A stretch of DNA of 60,035 nucleotides from Cyanobium sp. T1B-Tous (GCF_024345475.1 NZ_JAGQBE010000009.1:1-60035); one strand, 5' to 3'. Numbered from the stretch's first letter, positions 37,573 through 46,871 are shown. Numbers and translations: made by a program. The notes: generated by a model not told the origin, from the letters alone.

Positions 37573-37597
37573 AAAAAAAACGGGGCGCCTGGCCCCG
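37573..37597 (-). terminator. Rho-independent terminator of psaD
   Basis: On the minus strand CGGGGC pairs perfectly with GCCCCG around a 5-nt loop and is followed by eight T residues (37573-37580). It lies 26 nt after the psaD stop and just upstream of trpE, so it separates the highly expressed photosystem gene from the biosynthetic operon. Confidence 0.9.
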
Positions 37598-37623
37598 CCT
37601 TTATAGGAGTTGGTCGGCGCCGT

Positions 37624-38055
37624 TCAGGCGTCGAAGGTGTTCTTGCCGGTGAACTTGAGGTTGGCCGGGTTGGGGTTGGCGCCGATCCGACGGGGGTTGT
37701 GGCCCACCATGGCGCGGCCTTCGTTCACCTTCTCGGGGAAGACGCCGTCTTTGGGGTGCAGGAACTCGGTGTCACCGCCGGGGAAGATCCGGTAGATCTT
37801 GTAGTCCTCGATCCGGGGCTTGAACTTGGTGCGCAGCTGGGTACCGAGCGCGAGGCACTGCTCCTTGCGGGCGAAGTACATCAGGTTTTCGCCCTCGTTC
37901 ATGTGGGCGGCGCCGCCGGTGGGCAGCTCAAACACCTGCTCCTTGGGGCTGGACCAGGTGATGGCGTATTTCTCCTCGGTCTCAGCGGAGTTCAGCAGGC
38001 CGCCGGTGCTGCCGATGTACTTCGGGAGTTGACCGCTGAGCGCCGTAGCTGCCAT
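37624..38055 (-). CDS. psaD: Photosystem I subunit II
   Basis: PsaD is the stromal-side subunit that docks ferredoxin on photosystem I. The 143-residue product starts [20 protein letters not shown] and contains [40 protein letters not shown] and [20 protein letters not shown], all typical. The start at 38055 matches the family; the frame is open 22 codons further up without similarity. It has its own terminator and lies 106 nt downstream of the histidine-kinase gene on the same strand. Confidence 0.97.
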   Translation of the reverse strand: MAATALSGQLPKYIGSTGGLLNSAETEEKYAITWSSPKEQVFELPTGGAAHMNEGENLMYFARKEQCLALGTQLRTKFKPRIEDYKIYRIFPGGDTEFLHPKDGVFPEKVNEGRAMVGHNPRRIGANPNPANLKFTGKNTFDA

Positions 38056-38161
38056 GGCTTTGGATCGTTTCAGGCGGAAGCTAGCACCGTGTTTTTGCCC
38101 GAATCCCGCCTGGCGCCGCACTCTTCACACCCGTCAACAAACCACGCCTCCGGGCGCATCC

Positions 38162-39535
38162 TCAGCACAGCGGGAAGAACACCGTGAGGCCGCTGCCACT
38201 GCGTTCGGTGAGCCGGCCGCCCAGGCGATGGAACAGCCGCTGGGTGGCCTGTCGGCTCAGCTGCAGGCTGCCGGTGGCTGGGTTCCAGCTGAGCACCGGT
38301 CCCACCAGCTCCCGCTGTTCCCCTTCGTGCTCCCGGGCGGCGGTGGAGTCCTCGTTGCGCTGGCCTGCGCTGCTGAGCTGGAGTTTCAGCCTGGAGCCGG
38401 CGGGGGACAGGCTGAGGGTCACCGTGCTGCCGGAAGGCAGGGTGCGGCTGAACCGGTCGATCAGGCCGCCGAGCATTGTTTCCAGGCGGGCCGGATCGCT
38501 CAGCACCTGGGGCAGGCCCTCGTCGATCACCAGCTCCAGAGCCAGGTCGCGGCGGGCCAGTTGCCGTTGCCAGAGCTCGTGCTGTTGCTGCAGCACCGCG
38601 CTGAGGTCGGTGCGGGCCAGGGCGTGGCGCTCGAGGGGCTGTTCGCTCCCCGGTTCGCGCTGCAGCTCGGCGGCCAGGAAGATCAGGCCAAACCGATCGA
38701 TCTGCTCGCTGCACTCACCATCAATCTGCTCCAGGCGCTGGCGCACCACCTCGGGCAGATCGCTGCGCCGCAGCAGGGAGCGGATCAGGGTGCGGATCGT
38801 GGCCAGCGGGGTGCGCACTTCGTGGGTGAGGGCCTCCAGCAGGGCCAGCTCGCTGCTCACGGCCCGGGACGCGTCGCCCTGGAGGCGTTCACGGGTCGTG
38901 CCGCCGTGGACCAGGGGTTGCAGGGTCAGGCTGGGGGCCATGGCGGCCAGCCGTTCCCCCATCCGCGGCCAGAAGCGCATCCCCAGCTGGTCGTCGCTGC
39001 GCAGGGGGCCCAGCCGCTGGAGGGCGGTGCGCAGGGCGCCGGACGCGTCCGGGTTGCCCGCCAACAGACGGCCGTCGATCAGGCCCAAAGCCCCGGACAG
39101 GGCCTCCGGATCGAATCGCACGATCAGGCGCCGGGCCTCGGCCGGTCCATCGAGGCAGAGGGCCACCTGCAACTGGGGCGTGATCACCAGCAGCAGCGGA
39201 TCGGTGCCATCGCCTTCTTCGAGGGTCATCCGATGGAAGCTCCCTCCCGTACCGGTTGGGGCGCTCCCTGGGAGCAGGGCGGCGGAGCCGGGCAGCAGAT
39301 CCTGCAGTTCCCGTGGGGCCCACACCCAGCCCTGGAGCTGTTGGAGCAGTTCGGGTTCGTAGAGGGCGGGCAGGGGGGCTGCCAGCCACAGCCCCTGCAG
39401 TGGTTGCCGGGGCAGCAGAAAATCCTCCTGCAGGGTGGCCAGCGCCGCCCACCACTGGCGTCGCACGCTGTCCTCGTTGCCGACGCCGGCGGGGACGCCC
39501 TCGGCCAGGCAGCGGCGCAGGTCGGACAGGCTCAC
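38162..39535 (-). CDS. Soluble histidine-kinase-like protein with degraded ATP-binding domain
   Basis: The 457-residue product has a unique N-terminal region (about 1-220, no membrane helix or recognisable PAS/GAF), then an H-box ALTHEVRTPLATIRTLIRS with His238 followed by Glu, as in active HisKA kinases. The C-terminal region should be HATPase_c, but the N-box position reads LETMLGGLIDRFSRTL without the usual Asn, and I find no DxGxG or GxGLGL loop; it ends RSGSGLTVFFPLC. The GTG at 39535 overlaps the rodA stop (GTGA). It precedes psaD. Cognate regulator and signal unknown. Confidence 0.75.
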   Translation of the reverse strand: MSLSDLRRCLAEGVPAGVGNEDSVRRQWWAALATLQEDFLLPRQPLQGLWLAAPLPALYEPELLQQLQGWVWAPRELQDLLPGSAALLPGSAPTGTGGSFHRMTLEEGDGTDPLLLVITPQLQVALCLDGPAEARRLIVRFDPEALSGALGLIDGRLLAGNPDASGALRTALQRLGPLRSDDQLGMRFWPRMGERLAAMAPSLTLQPLVHGGTTRERLQGDASRAVSSELALLEALTHEVRTPLATIRTLIRSLLRRSDLPEVVRQRLEQIDGECSEQIDRFGLIFLAAELQREPGSEQPLERHALARTDLSAVLQQQHELWQRQLARRDLALELVIDEGLPQVLSDPARLETMLGGLIDRFSRTLPSGSTVTLSLSPAGSRLKLQLSSAGQRNEDSTAAREHEGEQRELVGPVLSWNPATGSLQLSRQATQRLFHRLGGRLTERSGSGLTVFFPLC

Positions 39536-40809
39536 CAGCGTCCTTGGGCCGAGCGACCCCGGCGGGCCACGGAGGCGCACAGCCCGAGGGCGATGAAGTT
39601 CACGAGCATGGCGGACCGTCCATAGCTGAGCCAGGGAAGGGGAATTCCGGTGATCGGCCCCAGGCCGATGGTCATGTTGATGTTCACCACCACCTGGAAC
39701 ATCAGCATCGCGCCGATCCCCACCACCACCAGGGCTTCGTAGTCGGTGCGGGCCCGTCCGGCGATCTGGAGCAGCCGCCACATCAGCAGGGCGAAGCCGG
39801 CCACCACCAGCACCGAGCCCAGAAATCCGGTCTCTTCCCCCAGGGCGCTGAAGATGAAATCGGTGTGCTGCTCTGGGATGAAGCGCAGTTTGGTGAGGGA
39901 TCCATTCATCAGGCCCGTTCCCCAGAGCTGGCCGGACCCGATGCCCACCGTGCTCTGCAGCAGGTGGTAGCCGCCGCCGAGTGGGTCCTGGGCGGGGTCG
40001 AGAAACAGGGTGAGTCGGGCCCGCTGGTGGGGGCGCAGGCCGTGTTCCCACAACAGGGGGGTGGCCACGGCGAACAGCCCCTGCACCGCCAGGCTGATGC
40101 TCAGAGCAACCCGTTTCCAGGGCAGGCTCTTCCAGGCCAGCCAGCCCATCAGGGGAATCCAGCCGAGGAGCAGCCAGGGAAGGGTGCCAGCCACGATGGC
40201 CGCCACCAGTGGAGAGAGCAGCAACACCACCCAGGCCCCGGGCATGCCGGCCCAGAACAGCATCACCAGAAGAACGGCCCCGAAGACCAGGGAGCTGCCC
40301 AGATCAGGCTGCACGAACACCAGAAGCCAGGGAAGGGCAATCAGGCCCACAGGACGCACCAGATCGACGGGGCGATCCACCGGGTGCCGCGCCAGCACTC
40401 CGGCCAGCAGCAAAATCGCTCCCACCTTGGCGAATTCCGAGGGCTGCACGTAGAAGCCGCCGATGTTGATCCAGCTCTGGGCCCCCAGGGCGCTGGTGCC
40501 CACGATCCGAACGGCGATCAGGCTCGCCACCATGGCGCCATAGATCGGCCATTTGAGCGGAATCAGCCGCTCCAGGGGCATCCTGGCCAGCAGCAGGGCC
40601 ACCACCATGCCCACCGCTGCGGTGATCCAGTGCTGATACCAGTCGGCGTAATCGGCCTGGCGCTGGGTGCTGGCGATCAGGATGCCGGCGATCGCCACCA
40701 TGGCCAGGGGGACCCCCCAGAGGATCAGGTCCACATCGGCCAGGGGGCTGCGCCGGCCGCTGCGGCCGCTGAAGAATCGGGAGTTGCGCCGCCCCAGCTG
40801 GCTCAGCAT
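39532..40809 (-). CDS. rodA: Peptidoglycan glycosyltransferase RodA (SEDS family)
   Basis: RodA polymerises lipid II during cell-wall elongation with a class B penicillin-binding protein. The 425-residue product has about ten hydrophobic segments, the SEDS-type WINIGGFYVQPSEFAKVGAI, VQPDLGSSLVFGAVLLVMLF, GSLTKLRFIPEQHTDFIFSA and LGPITGIPLPWLSYGRSAML, all conserved in RodA. The ATG at 40809 lies 5 nt after the mrp stop, and the stop overlaps the kinase GTG, so mrp-rodA-kinase look like one operon. Confidence 0.95.
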   Translation of the reverse strand: MLSQLGRRNSRFFSGRSGRRSPLADVDLILWGVPLAMVAIAGILIASTQRQADYADWYQHWITAAVGMVVALLLARMPLERLIPLKWPIYGAMVASLIAVRIVGTSALGAQSWINIGGFYVQPSEFAKVGAILLLAGVLARHPVDRPVDLVRPVGLIALPWLLVFVQPDLGSSLVFGAVLLVMLFWAGMPGAWVVLLLSPLVAAIVAGTLPWLLLGWIPLMGWLAWKSLPWKRVALSISLAVQGLFAVATPLLWEHGLRPHQRARLTLFLDPAQDPLGGGYHLLQSTVGIGSGQLWGTGLMNGSLTKLRFIPEQHTDFIFSALGEETGFLGSVLVVAGFALLMWRLLQIAGRARTDYEALVVVGIGAMLMFQVVVNINMTIGLGPITGIPLPWLSYGRSAMLVNFIALGLCASVARRGRSAQGRW

Positions 40810-40814
40810 GGTGG

Positions 40815-41912
40815 TCAGGCCGGCACCAGGTGGGCCGCCCCGATCCGCTCGGCCAGAGCCCGGAAGGCCTGGGCACTGACGGAGTCGGGGTGGGAGAGCA
40901 CCACGGGCCGGCCGGCATCGCCGCCTTCCCGCACCGGCATTTCCAGCGGCAGCTCCGCCAGCAAGGGCACCCCGGCCTCCTCGGCCAGGCGGGCGCCCCC
41001 CCCACTGCCGAAGAGGGCGTAGCGCTTCTCCGGAGCATCCGGCGGGATGAAGGCGCTCATGTTCTCCACCACGCCCAGCACGGTGACGCCCATCTGCAGG
41101 AACATCGCCAGCCCGCGCCGGGCATCCTGCAGGGAGACCTGCTGGGGTGTGGTGACGATGATCACGCCTGCCATGGGAACGGCCTGGGCCACGGTGAGTT
41201 GGGCGTCGCCGGTGCCGGGGGGTAGGTCGACGATGACCACATCCCGCTCGCCCCAATCCACCTGATAGAGGAACTGGCGGATGATGCCGTTGAGCATGGG
41301 GCCCCGCCAGATCACCGGTTGGTTCTCCTGGATCAGCAACCCCATCGAAACCATGGCGATTCCGCAGGTCTCGATGGGCGTGAGCACCTGCTGGGCGCCT
41401 TCACCGCGCACCTCTGGCGTGCGGTCGGCCACGCCCAGCATGGTGGGGGCGTTGGGCCCATAAATGTCGGCATCCAGCAGGCCCACCTTGAGGCCGGAGG
41501 CCGCCAGGGCACAGGCCAGATTCACCGCCACCGTGCTCTTGCCCACGCCCCCTTTGCCGCTGCTCACCGCGATCACCTGACGGACGCCGGGGATGGCCTG
41601 ACGATCCGGCAGCTGACCGGGTGCCGCGCCCGGGGCCCCATGGCCGGCGGCTCCGATGGGAGCCCCTCCAGCGGGCTGGGCCACTTCGATCTGCACGTCG
41701 GCCACCCCATCGAGGGCGAGCAGGGCTGCACGGGCTTCGGCGGCGATGCGATCGCGCTGAGCCTGGGCAAAACCTGGCAAGGCCAAGCGAAACACGGCCC
41801 GATCGCCCACCAGTCGGGGGGCCTGGATCCAGCCCAGCTCGATCAGGCTGCGCCCGCTGCCAGCATCCTGGACGGCGTTGAGGGCGGCTTGGGCCTGCTC
41901 CACTGAGGCCAT
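40815..41912 (-). CDS. mrp: Mrp/NBP35-family Fe-S cluster carrier ATPase
   Basis: Mrp (ApbC) proteins bind ATP and carry Fe-S clusters for transfer to target proteins. The 365-residue product has an N-terminal MIP18-like region (about 1-75), a Pro/Gly/Ala-rich linker, and the deviant Walker A VSSGKGGVGKSTVAVNLA (KGGVGKS at 120-126), LLDADIYGPNAPTMLGV and IVDLPPGTGDAQLTVAQAVP. The CxxC that binds a cluster in many Mrp proteins is replaced here by NMSAFIPPDAPEKRYALFGS, as I recall for other cyanobacteria. Start ATG at 41912. Confidence 0.94.
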   Translation of the reverse strand: MASVEQAQAALNAVQDAGSGRSLIELGWIQAPRLVGDRAVFRLALPGFAQAQRDRIAAEARAALLALDGVADVQIEVAQPAGGAPIGAAGHGAPGAAPGQLPDRQAIPGVRQVIAVSSGKGGVGKSTVAVNLACALAASGLKVGLLDADIYGPNAPTMLGVADRTPEVRGEGAQQVLTPIETCGIAMVSMGLLIQENQPVIWRGPMLNGIIRQFLYQVDWGERDVVIVDLPPGTGDAQLTVAQAVPMAGVIIVTTPQQVSLQDARRGLAMFLQMGVTVLGVVENMSAFIPPDAPEKRYALFGSGGGARLAEEAGVPLLAELPLEMPVREGGDAGRPVVLSHPDSVSAQAFRALAERIGAAHLVPA

Positions 41913-42062
41913 CGGCAATCCAAACAGGGCCTGCGATCCTAGGTGGCCTGCCCCGCGAGGAGGGGGGCGCCCTGGCCGTGACAGACCCTCTCGAACACTT
42001 GTCTGAGGGGAGGCTGGCCTGAAAAGGTGAGACCTTTCCGGCGTCTTTCCGGCGCACCGTCG

Positions 42063-43166
42063 ATGCTCAAGGCCTTGCTGGCGCGTGGCAAAAACAAGCT
42101 GGGTGGAGGGGCCTCGAGTCCGGTCGGCAATGACGGAGCCCTGGAGGCGCCGCCCGCCGACTCGCGCGCCCGGGCCAAGGCCCTGCTGATGGGCCTGCAG
42201 GACTCCATCTGTGCGGGGCTGGAGCAGCTCGATGGTGAGGCCCCCTTCGCAGAGGAGAGCTGGGTGCGTCCTGAGGGCGGCGGCGGTCGCTCCCGGGTGA
42301 TGACCGGCGGCCGTGTGTTTGAGCAGGGCGGCGTGAATTTCTCCGAGGTGGAGGGTTCGGAACTGCCCCCCTCGATCCTCAGCCAGCGTCCGGAAGCCAA
42401 GGGCCACCGCTGGTTTGCCACCGGCACCTCGATGGTGCTGCACCCCCGCAATCCCTACATCCCCACCGTTCACCTCAACTACCGCTACTTCGAAGCGGGT
42501 CCGGTGTGGTGGTTTGGCGGCGGCGCTGACCTCACCCCCTACTACCCCTTCCTGGAGGACGCCCAGCACTTCCACCGCACCCTCAAGGGCGCTTGCGACA
42601 GCGTGAACCCCGCCTACTACGAGGTGTTCAAGCCCTGGTGCGATGAGTATTTCTTCCTCAAGCACCGCCAGGAAACCCGCGGGGTGGGCGGCATCTTCTA
42701 CGACTACCAGGATCCCCGCGGCGTGCTCTACAAGGGGCAGGACCCCAAGGGCCCGGCCGCTGCGGAGAGCAACCGCATTGGCCCGGTGCAGCAGAGCTGG
42801 GAGCAGCTGTTCGCCCTGGCCAGTGCCTGTGGCAACGCCTTCCTGCCCAGCTACGTGCCGATCGCCGAGAAGCGCCACAACACCCCCTACGGCGAGCGGG
42901 AGCGCCAGTTCCAGCTCTATCGCCGCGGCCGCTATGTGGAGTTCAACCTGGTGTTCGACCGGGGCACGATCTTCGGCCTGCAGACCAACGGCCGCACCGA
43001 GTCGATCCTGATGTCGTTGCCGCCCCTGGTGCGCTGGGAGTACGGCTACCAGCCCGAGGCGGGCAGCCGCGAAGCCCTGCTCACGGATCTGTTCACCAAG
43101 CCCCAGGCCTGGTTGACCGACGCCTCTCTGGCCGCCCGGTGCGCTCCCCATCAGGCGGTGGGGTGA
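42063..43166 (+). CDS. hemF: Oxygen-dependent coproporphyrinogen III oxidase
   Basis: HemF converts coproporphyrinogen III to protoporphyrinogen IX with oxygen, feeding both heme and chlorophyll. The 367-residue product has [60 protein letters not shown] and [20 protein letters not shown], all family signatures. The N-terminal 40 residues are a variable basic/Ala-rich start. It is divergent from mrp by 150 bp. Its last 74 bp overlap the convergent amidase-like gene. Confidence 0.97.
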   Translation: MLKALLARGKNKLGGGASSPVGNDGALEAPPADSRARAKALLMGLQDSICAGLEQLDGEAPFAEESWVRPEGGGGRSRVMTGGRVFEQGGVNFSEVEGSELPPSILSQRPEAKGHRWFATGTSMVLHPRNPYIPTVHLNYRYFEAGPVWWFGGGADLTPYYPFLEDAQHFHRTLKGACDSVNPAYYEVFKPWCDEYFFLKHRQETRGVGGIFYDYQDPRGVLYKGQDPKGPAAAESNRIGPVQQSWEQLFALASACGNAFLPSYVPIAEKRHNTPYGERERQFQLYRRGRYVEFNLVFDRGTIFGLQTNGRTESILMSLPPLVRWEYGYQPEAGSREALLTDLFTKPQAWLTDASLAARCAPHQAVG

Positions 43167-43959
43167 GCGCTGCAGGATTGGCCGCGGCCATGGGGGCGCC
43201 TGGGCTGCGGCCGAGGCCCTGTTCCAGGGCGTTCACCACCCGGACGGCAATGGCCTCCAGGGTGGCCTGCCGCCGGATCGGATCGCGCAGGGCCGCTTCC
43301 AGGGCCCCCTCCAGTTTGCCGATTTCCAGGATGGCAATCCCCCGCTTGGGGGCTCCCAGGCCTTCGCGGTACAGCAGGGGGTAGGGCCCGAAAGCGAGCG
43401 CCAAACTTTCATCGAGGCGGCTGGGTGGGCGATGCAGCGGGGGGATCAGCCCTGAGCCCACCCCGTCAGGCCCGTAGGCGTCGTAGTGGATTTCCAGGGC
43501 ATAGCCACCGGCCTCGGCATGGGCCTTGCCCACACTCCAGTTGGTGCGCGGGTCGTCACCGTCGGCGATGGTGCGCAGCGGGGGGTCGTAGAAGCGGATC
43601 GCCAGCCCCCGCCGCTGGCCGAGGGCCACCACGGCCTGGGCCGTGAGTAGATTCCAGTGGAGTTCGTCGCGGAGACCGGGCTGCATCGGGGCGGCTCCGG
43701 TCAGGTCCACCGCAGCTCCCGCCGTGCCGGCCCCGCCGATCCCCTGGGAATCGGCATGGCCGGCGAGCACCAGGATTGGGGTGGTGTTGGGCAGGGGAGC
43801 CAGGCCCACCCAGTCCTTGGCCAGACGGCTGCGGGGCCCGGTCAGCGGATCCAGGTTGGCCACCAGGGGGGCCTGGGCCGCGGCGGTGCCGCCGAGGGTG
43901 AGAACCCCGATCAGGACGGCCACCATCCCTTGGCAATGCGGCCTGGCGTGGTGCGGCAT
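43093..43959 (-). CDS. Secreted N-acetylmuramoyl-L-alanine amidase-like protein
   Basis: The 288-residue product from the ATG at 43959 has a signal peptide ([19 protein letters not shown], cleavage near residue 30). The mature part shows an Amidase_3-like layout: His68 in [11 protein letters not shown], Glu99 in [19 protein letters not shown], His158 in [11 protein letters not shown] and Glu212 in [11 protein letters not shown], matching the usual Zn ligands and catalytic Glu in order. Sequence identity to canonical AmiC is low, so this is a fold-level call. Its Pro/Arg-rich C-terminal tail is encoded within the last 74 bp of hemF on the other strand. Confidence 0.65.
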   Translation of the reverse strand: MPHHARPHCQGMVAVLIGVLTLGGTAAAQAPLVANLDPLTGPRSRLAKDWVGLAPLPNTTPILVLAGHADSQGIGGAGTAGAAVDLTGAAPMQPGLRDELHWNLLTAQAVVALGQRRGLAIRFYDPPLRTIADGDDPRTNWSVGKAHAEAGGYALEIHYDAYGPDGVGSGLIPPLHRPPSRLDESLALAFGPYPLLYREGLGAPKRGIAILEIGKLEGALEAALRDPIRRQATLEAIAVRVVNALEQGLGRSPGAPMAAANPAALTPPPDGERTGRPERRRSTRPGAW

Positions 43960-43978
43960 GGCGGGCCTGGACGGAGAG

Positions 43979-44530
43979 CTAGATGGGGGAACTGAGCAGT
44001 TTGCCGTCGCTGAACAAGCCGAGCTGGGGCCCCAGTTCCAGTTCCAGCGCAATCAGTTCGTCCCGGTGGGCACGGAGGCGTAGGGCACTGCCGGTGGCGC
44101 TGTCGTGGCTGATCAGGCGCAGTTCCAGGGTTTCGGCGCGCATGGCCCGGTTGCGGTAGATCAGCCCCGCGGCCGGGCCCAGCAGGGCCAGCAGCAGGGG
44201 CCACCAGCCCAGTGGGGGGAGCAGCTGGCGCAGCACCAGGCCCAGGCAGGCGGCCCCCACGGCTCCCAGCACCGAGAGCAACACCGCCAGCCACGGGCTG
44301 GCGGCCACTTCAGCGCGAAAGCAGAGGTGGCGCCGTTCCGGATCACTCGACTCGGTCTGCCAACCGCGCTGCTGCAGCCAGTCACTGAGCTGACTCAGCA
44401 CCTCCAGGGGGGGGCGGGAGGAGCGCACGTCCACCACGGTGGTGCGGTCCTTGCTGGCAGCCCGCAGAAAAAACACCAGGCCGATGGCCAGCAGCAGGGT
44501 GAGCAGCAGGGTGGAGCCGAGGTTGACCAT
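43979..44530 (-). CDS. Cofactor assembly of complex C subunit B (CCB2/CCB4-like)
   Basis: CCB proteins attach the extra heme c(i) of cytochrome b6 in the b6f complex. The 183-residue product has an N-terminal membrane helix STLLLTLLLAIGLVFFLRAA followed by KDRTTVV, a soluble stretch, and two further hydrophobic segments (PWLAVLLSVLGAVGAACLGL and WWPLLLALLGPAAGLIYRNR), the profile of the cyanobacterial family formerly DUF2930. I chose the ATG at 44530; an ATG at 44539 would add three residues. It is 19 nt from the amidase-like gene on the same strand. Confidence 0.8.
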   Translation of the reverse strand: MVNLGSTLLLTLLLAIGLVFFLRAASKDRTTVVDVRSSRPPLEVLSQLSDWLQQRGWQTESSDPERRHLCFRAEVAASPWLAVLLSVLGAVGAACLGLVLRQLLPPLGWWPLLLALLGPAAGLIYRNRAMRAETLELRLISHDSATGSALRLRAHRDELIALELELGPQLGLFSDGKLLSSPI

Positions 44531-44601
44531 GGGACCCATTGTGGCGTCGGCCGGCCGCGCCGTGGCTTGTCAGCATGGGGGCGATCTTCCGCCTCCTCGG
44601 C

Positions 44602-45279
44602 ATGGCCGCCCCGTCCGCCCCCAGCAACCTGCCAGCTCCAGCCCGGTTTGCCGTGTTTGACGGCGATCTCGATGCGGAGTGGGCCGCCCTCTATGCCGGC
44701 GCCCGGGCCCTGGCGGTGGACACCGAGGCGATGGGTCTGATCCACGGCCGCGATCGGCTCTGCCTGGTTCAGCTCTGCGACGACCACGACAACGTCTGCT
44801 GTATCCGCCTCTCCCGCGGCCAGAGCGAGGCGCCCCGGTTGAAGGCGCTGATGGAAAACGGCGCCGTTGAAAAGGTGTTCCACTTCGCCCGGTTCGATGT
44901 GGCCGCCCTGGCCGAAAACCTCGGCATTGCCGTGGATCCGATTTTCTGCACCAAGATCGGCAGCCGCCTCGGCCGCACCTACAGCCCGCGGCACGGCCTC
45001 AAGGACGTGGTGCAGGAGCTGGTGGGGGTGGAGCTCGACAAGCAGGCCCAGAGCTCTGACTGGGGCAGGGTCGAAGACCTCTCCGAGGCCCAGTTGACCT
45101 ATGCCGCCGGGGATGTGCGCTATCTGCTGCCCGCTCGGGATCGCCTGGAAACCATGTTGCGCCGCGAGGAGCGCTGGGAGCTGGCCCAGCGTTGCTTCAG
45201 CTGCCTGCCGGTGTTCGCCGACCTAGACCGCCAGCGCTTTCACCTGCTGTTTGAGCACTCCACCGGCGGCAACCGCTGA
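44602..45279 (+). CDS. RNase D-like 3'-5' exonuclease
   Basis: The 225-residue product has the DEDDy exonuclease motifs: Exo I LAVDTEAMGLI (Asp and Glu), Exo II HFARFDVAALAENLGI (Asp), and Exo III LTYAAGDVRYLLPAR (Tyr and Asp). It lacks the HRDC domains of full-length E. coli RNase D, as in other cyanobacterial members, and could process tRNA 3' ends. Start ATG at 44602; an upstream ATG at 44575 would overlap the divergent CCB gene's leader. C-terminal CFSCLPVFADLDRQRFHLLF is conserved in picocyanobacteria. Confidence 0.9.
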   Translation: MAAPSAPSNLPAPARFAVFDGDLDAEWAALYAGARALAVDTEAMGLIHGRDRLCLVQLCDDHDNVCCIRLSRGQSEAPRLKALMENGAVEKVFHFARFDVAALAENLGIAVDPIFCTKIGSRLGRTYSPRHGLKDVVQELVGVELDKQAQSSDWGRVEDLSEAQLTYAAGDVRYLLPARDRLETMLRREERWELAQRCFSCLPVFADLDRQRFHLLFEHSTGGNR

Positions 45280-45298
45280 AGCCCCTGCCCTGGCCGAT

Positions 45299-45556
45299 TC
45301 AGTCCTCCACCATGAAGTTGTCGTCGTTGCCCACCGCTTCCAACAGCGAGGTGAGCAGGGCGTGGTTGCTGGTGCTGTTGCCCTCGGCTTCGGTCAGCAT
45401 CTGGGCGGCCAGTTCCACCCGGGAGGCGGTGTCCTTGAGGCCCGCCTGGGCGGCCTTGATGTCGACCTTGCGCCGGGCGGCCGCCAGGCTGATGCCCAAT
45501 TGGCTGGCCAGTTTGCCGCAGGCGGCGTTGTAGGCCCGATCGGGAATGCCGGCCAT
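45299..45556 (-). CDS. Small conserved hypothetical protein
   Basis: The 85-residue product (MAGIPDRAYNAACGKLASQL...) is mostly Ala/Leu/Lys helical with no membrane segment, signal peptide or known motif; it ends in an acidic NDDNFMVED. Homologous small proteins are, to my recollection, annotated as hypothetical in picocyanobacteria. It has a proper ATG, 19 nt from the RNase D stop and about 29 nt downstream of the LpxB-like gene on the same strand, so it may be co-transcribed with the latter. Function unknown. Confidence 0.65.
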   Translation of the reverse strand: MAGIPDRAYNAACGKLASQLGISLAAARRKVDIKAAQAGLKDTASRVELAAQMLTEAEGNSTSNHALLTSLLEAVGNDDNFMVED

Positions 45557-45585
45557 GGGCGGCGTTGGGGCAGGGGATCAGCCCA

Positions 45586-46848
45586 TCATCCCAGCAGACG
45601 TTGCTCCACCAGAGCGGCGATCTGGGCGCTGCCCCCGGCGGGTCCCATGCGCCGGCGGCCGATGGCTCCGAGCTGGTGGCAGGTGCTGGGGTCGTGGAGC
45701 AGCTGCTGCAGCCGCCGGGCCAGCTCGTCCGGCTGATGGCAAGGCAGCACGGCGCCCCCCAGCAGCCGGCTTTGGCGGCGGGCAAAGCCAGCCTTGAACT
45801 GGGGCCCCGGCCCCGGCAGGGACAGGCAGGGCACCCCCAGCCCCGCCAGCTGTTCGGTGGCGGTGCCGGCGGTGGCCAGGCCCAGCTCGGCCCAGCCGGC
45901 CCAGCGGCTGAAGGTGTGGCTGCCGAGCAGCACGGTCCAGCGGCCCAGGCGCCAGCGGCTGCTCGCGCCGATCGCGGTGGCGGCGGGATCGGCGGCCATG
46001 GCTTCGAAGCCGGCGCCGCCCAGCAGGGTGGCCCAGGCGTCGGGGCTGGGGGCGGAGCCGGAGGCGATCAGCACGGTGGTGGCTTCCGGCGGCTGGCTCC
46101 ATCGGAGGCAGCTCAGCAGCCGCCGGGCATTGCCGAGGGCCTCCGGCAGACGGCTGCCGGCCAGCAGCATCAGGCGCCGTTGGCTGTCCAGCCAGGCCGG
46201 CAGCGGGGCCTGGGGGAAGCCGTCCATCATCGGGTTTCCCGGCGCCAGGGCCGCCACCCCGTGGCGATGCAGCCCCCGGGCGGTGAGAGGGTCACGCACG
46301 GCCACGAGCCGGCAGCGCCGGCTGCCCATCACGGCCCATTCCCAGGGGTCCCATTCACTGCCCTTGCAGCGGTGGTACCCATCGGCCAACGGCGTGGGCC
46401 CCCAGCCGGTGGGAGCCACTGAGGCCCAGGTGTAATCGCTCTTGGGCGTGCCGATGAAACCGAAACGGCCGCCGCCGCCCCAGGCCAGCAGCAGGGGCAG
46501 CAGGTCGCCCACGGCCAGCACGGGAGCCCCCTGTTGGGCCCAGTGGCGCACCAGTCGCATCTGGCGCCAGCTCAACAGCGGCAGACCGGCGGCCAGGTCG
46601 CGGGTTAGGCCCCGCAGGCTCTGGTTGCTGAAGCCGCCGCTGGGCAGCTGCAGCTGGGGGCCGAGCCGCTTGAGATGGCCCTCCGCTTCGTCGTTGGCGA
46701 ACGCCTCGCCCAGGCCGACCAGGGGCAGCACCCGGATCACCAGCTGCGGTTGTCGGGTCTGCAGGGCCCGCAGGATGCGCTGGGCGATCAGATCCTCCCC
46801 GTGGCCATTGCTCAGAACGAGCAGACGGTTCAGCGGCAGGGAGGACAT
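45586..46848 (-). CDS. Lipid-A-disaccharide synthase-related glycosyltransferase
   Basis: The 420-residue product starts with a GT-B type nucleotide-sugar fold, RLLVLSNGHGEDLIAQRIL, continues with VLAVGDLLPLLLAWGGGGRF and FIGTPKSDYTWAS, and has a C-terminal donor-site block LATAGTATEQLAGLGVPCLS and LPGPGPQFKAGFARRQSRLL. This fits the cyanobacterial family annotated as lipid-A-disaccharide synthase-related, which is distinct from true LpxB. The product is unknown, possibly a thylakoid or envelope glycolipid. Start ATG at 46848, divergent from tRNA-Cys. Confidence 0.85.
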   Translation of the reverse strand: MSSLPLNRLLVLSNGHGEDLIAQRILRALQTRQPQLVIRVLPLVGLGEAFANDEAEGHLKRLGPQLQLPSGGFSNQSLRGLTRDLAAGLPLLSWRQMRLVRHWAQQGAPVLAVGDLLPLLLAWGGGGRFGFIGTPKSDYTWASVAPTGWGPTPLADGYHRCKGSEWDPWEWAVMGSRRCRLVAVRDPLTARGLHRHGVAALAPGNPMMDGFPQAPLPAWLDSQRRLMLLAGSRLPEALGNARRLLSCLRWSQPPEATTVLIASGSAPSPDAWATLLGGAGFEAMAADPAATAIGASSRWRLGRWTVLLGSHTFSRWAGWAELGLATAGTATEQLAGLGVPCLSLPGPGPQFKAGFARRQSRLLGGAVLPCHQPDELARRLQQLLHDPSTCHQLGAIGRRRMGPAGGSAQIAALVEQRLLG

Positions 46849-46871
46849 GCCATGGCTGATACGATCCGCTG

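Noticed and set aside
38162-40051. A 629-codon frame extending the histidine kinase into rodA.
   Set aside because: The extra N-terminal part is a frame-shifted shadow of rodA; the GTG at 39535 overlaps the rodA stop and fits the kinase-like protein.
41748-41755. A GCGATCGC octamer (HIP1).
   Set aside because: HIP1 is very abundant in many cyanobacteria; this was the only copy I noticed, so it is probably chance and fits a picocyanobacterial lineage.
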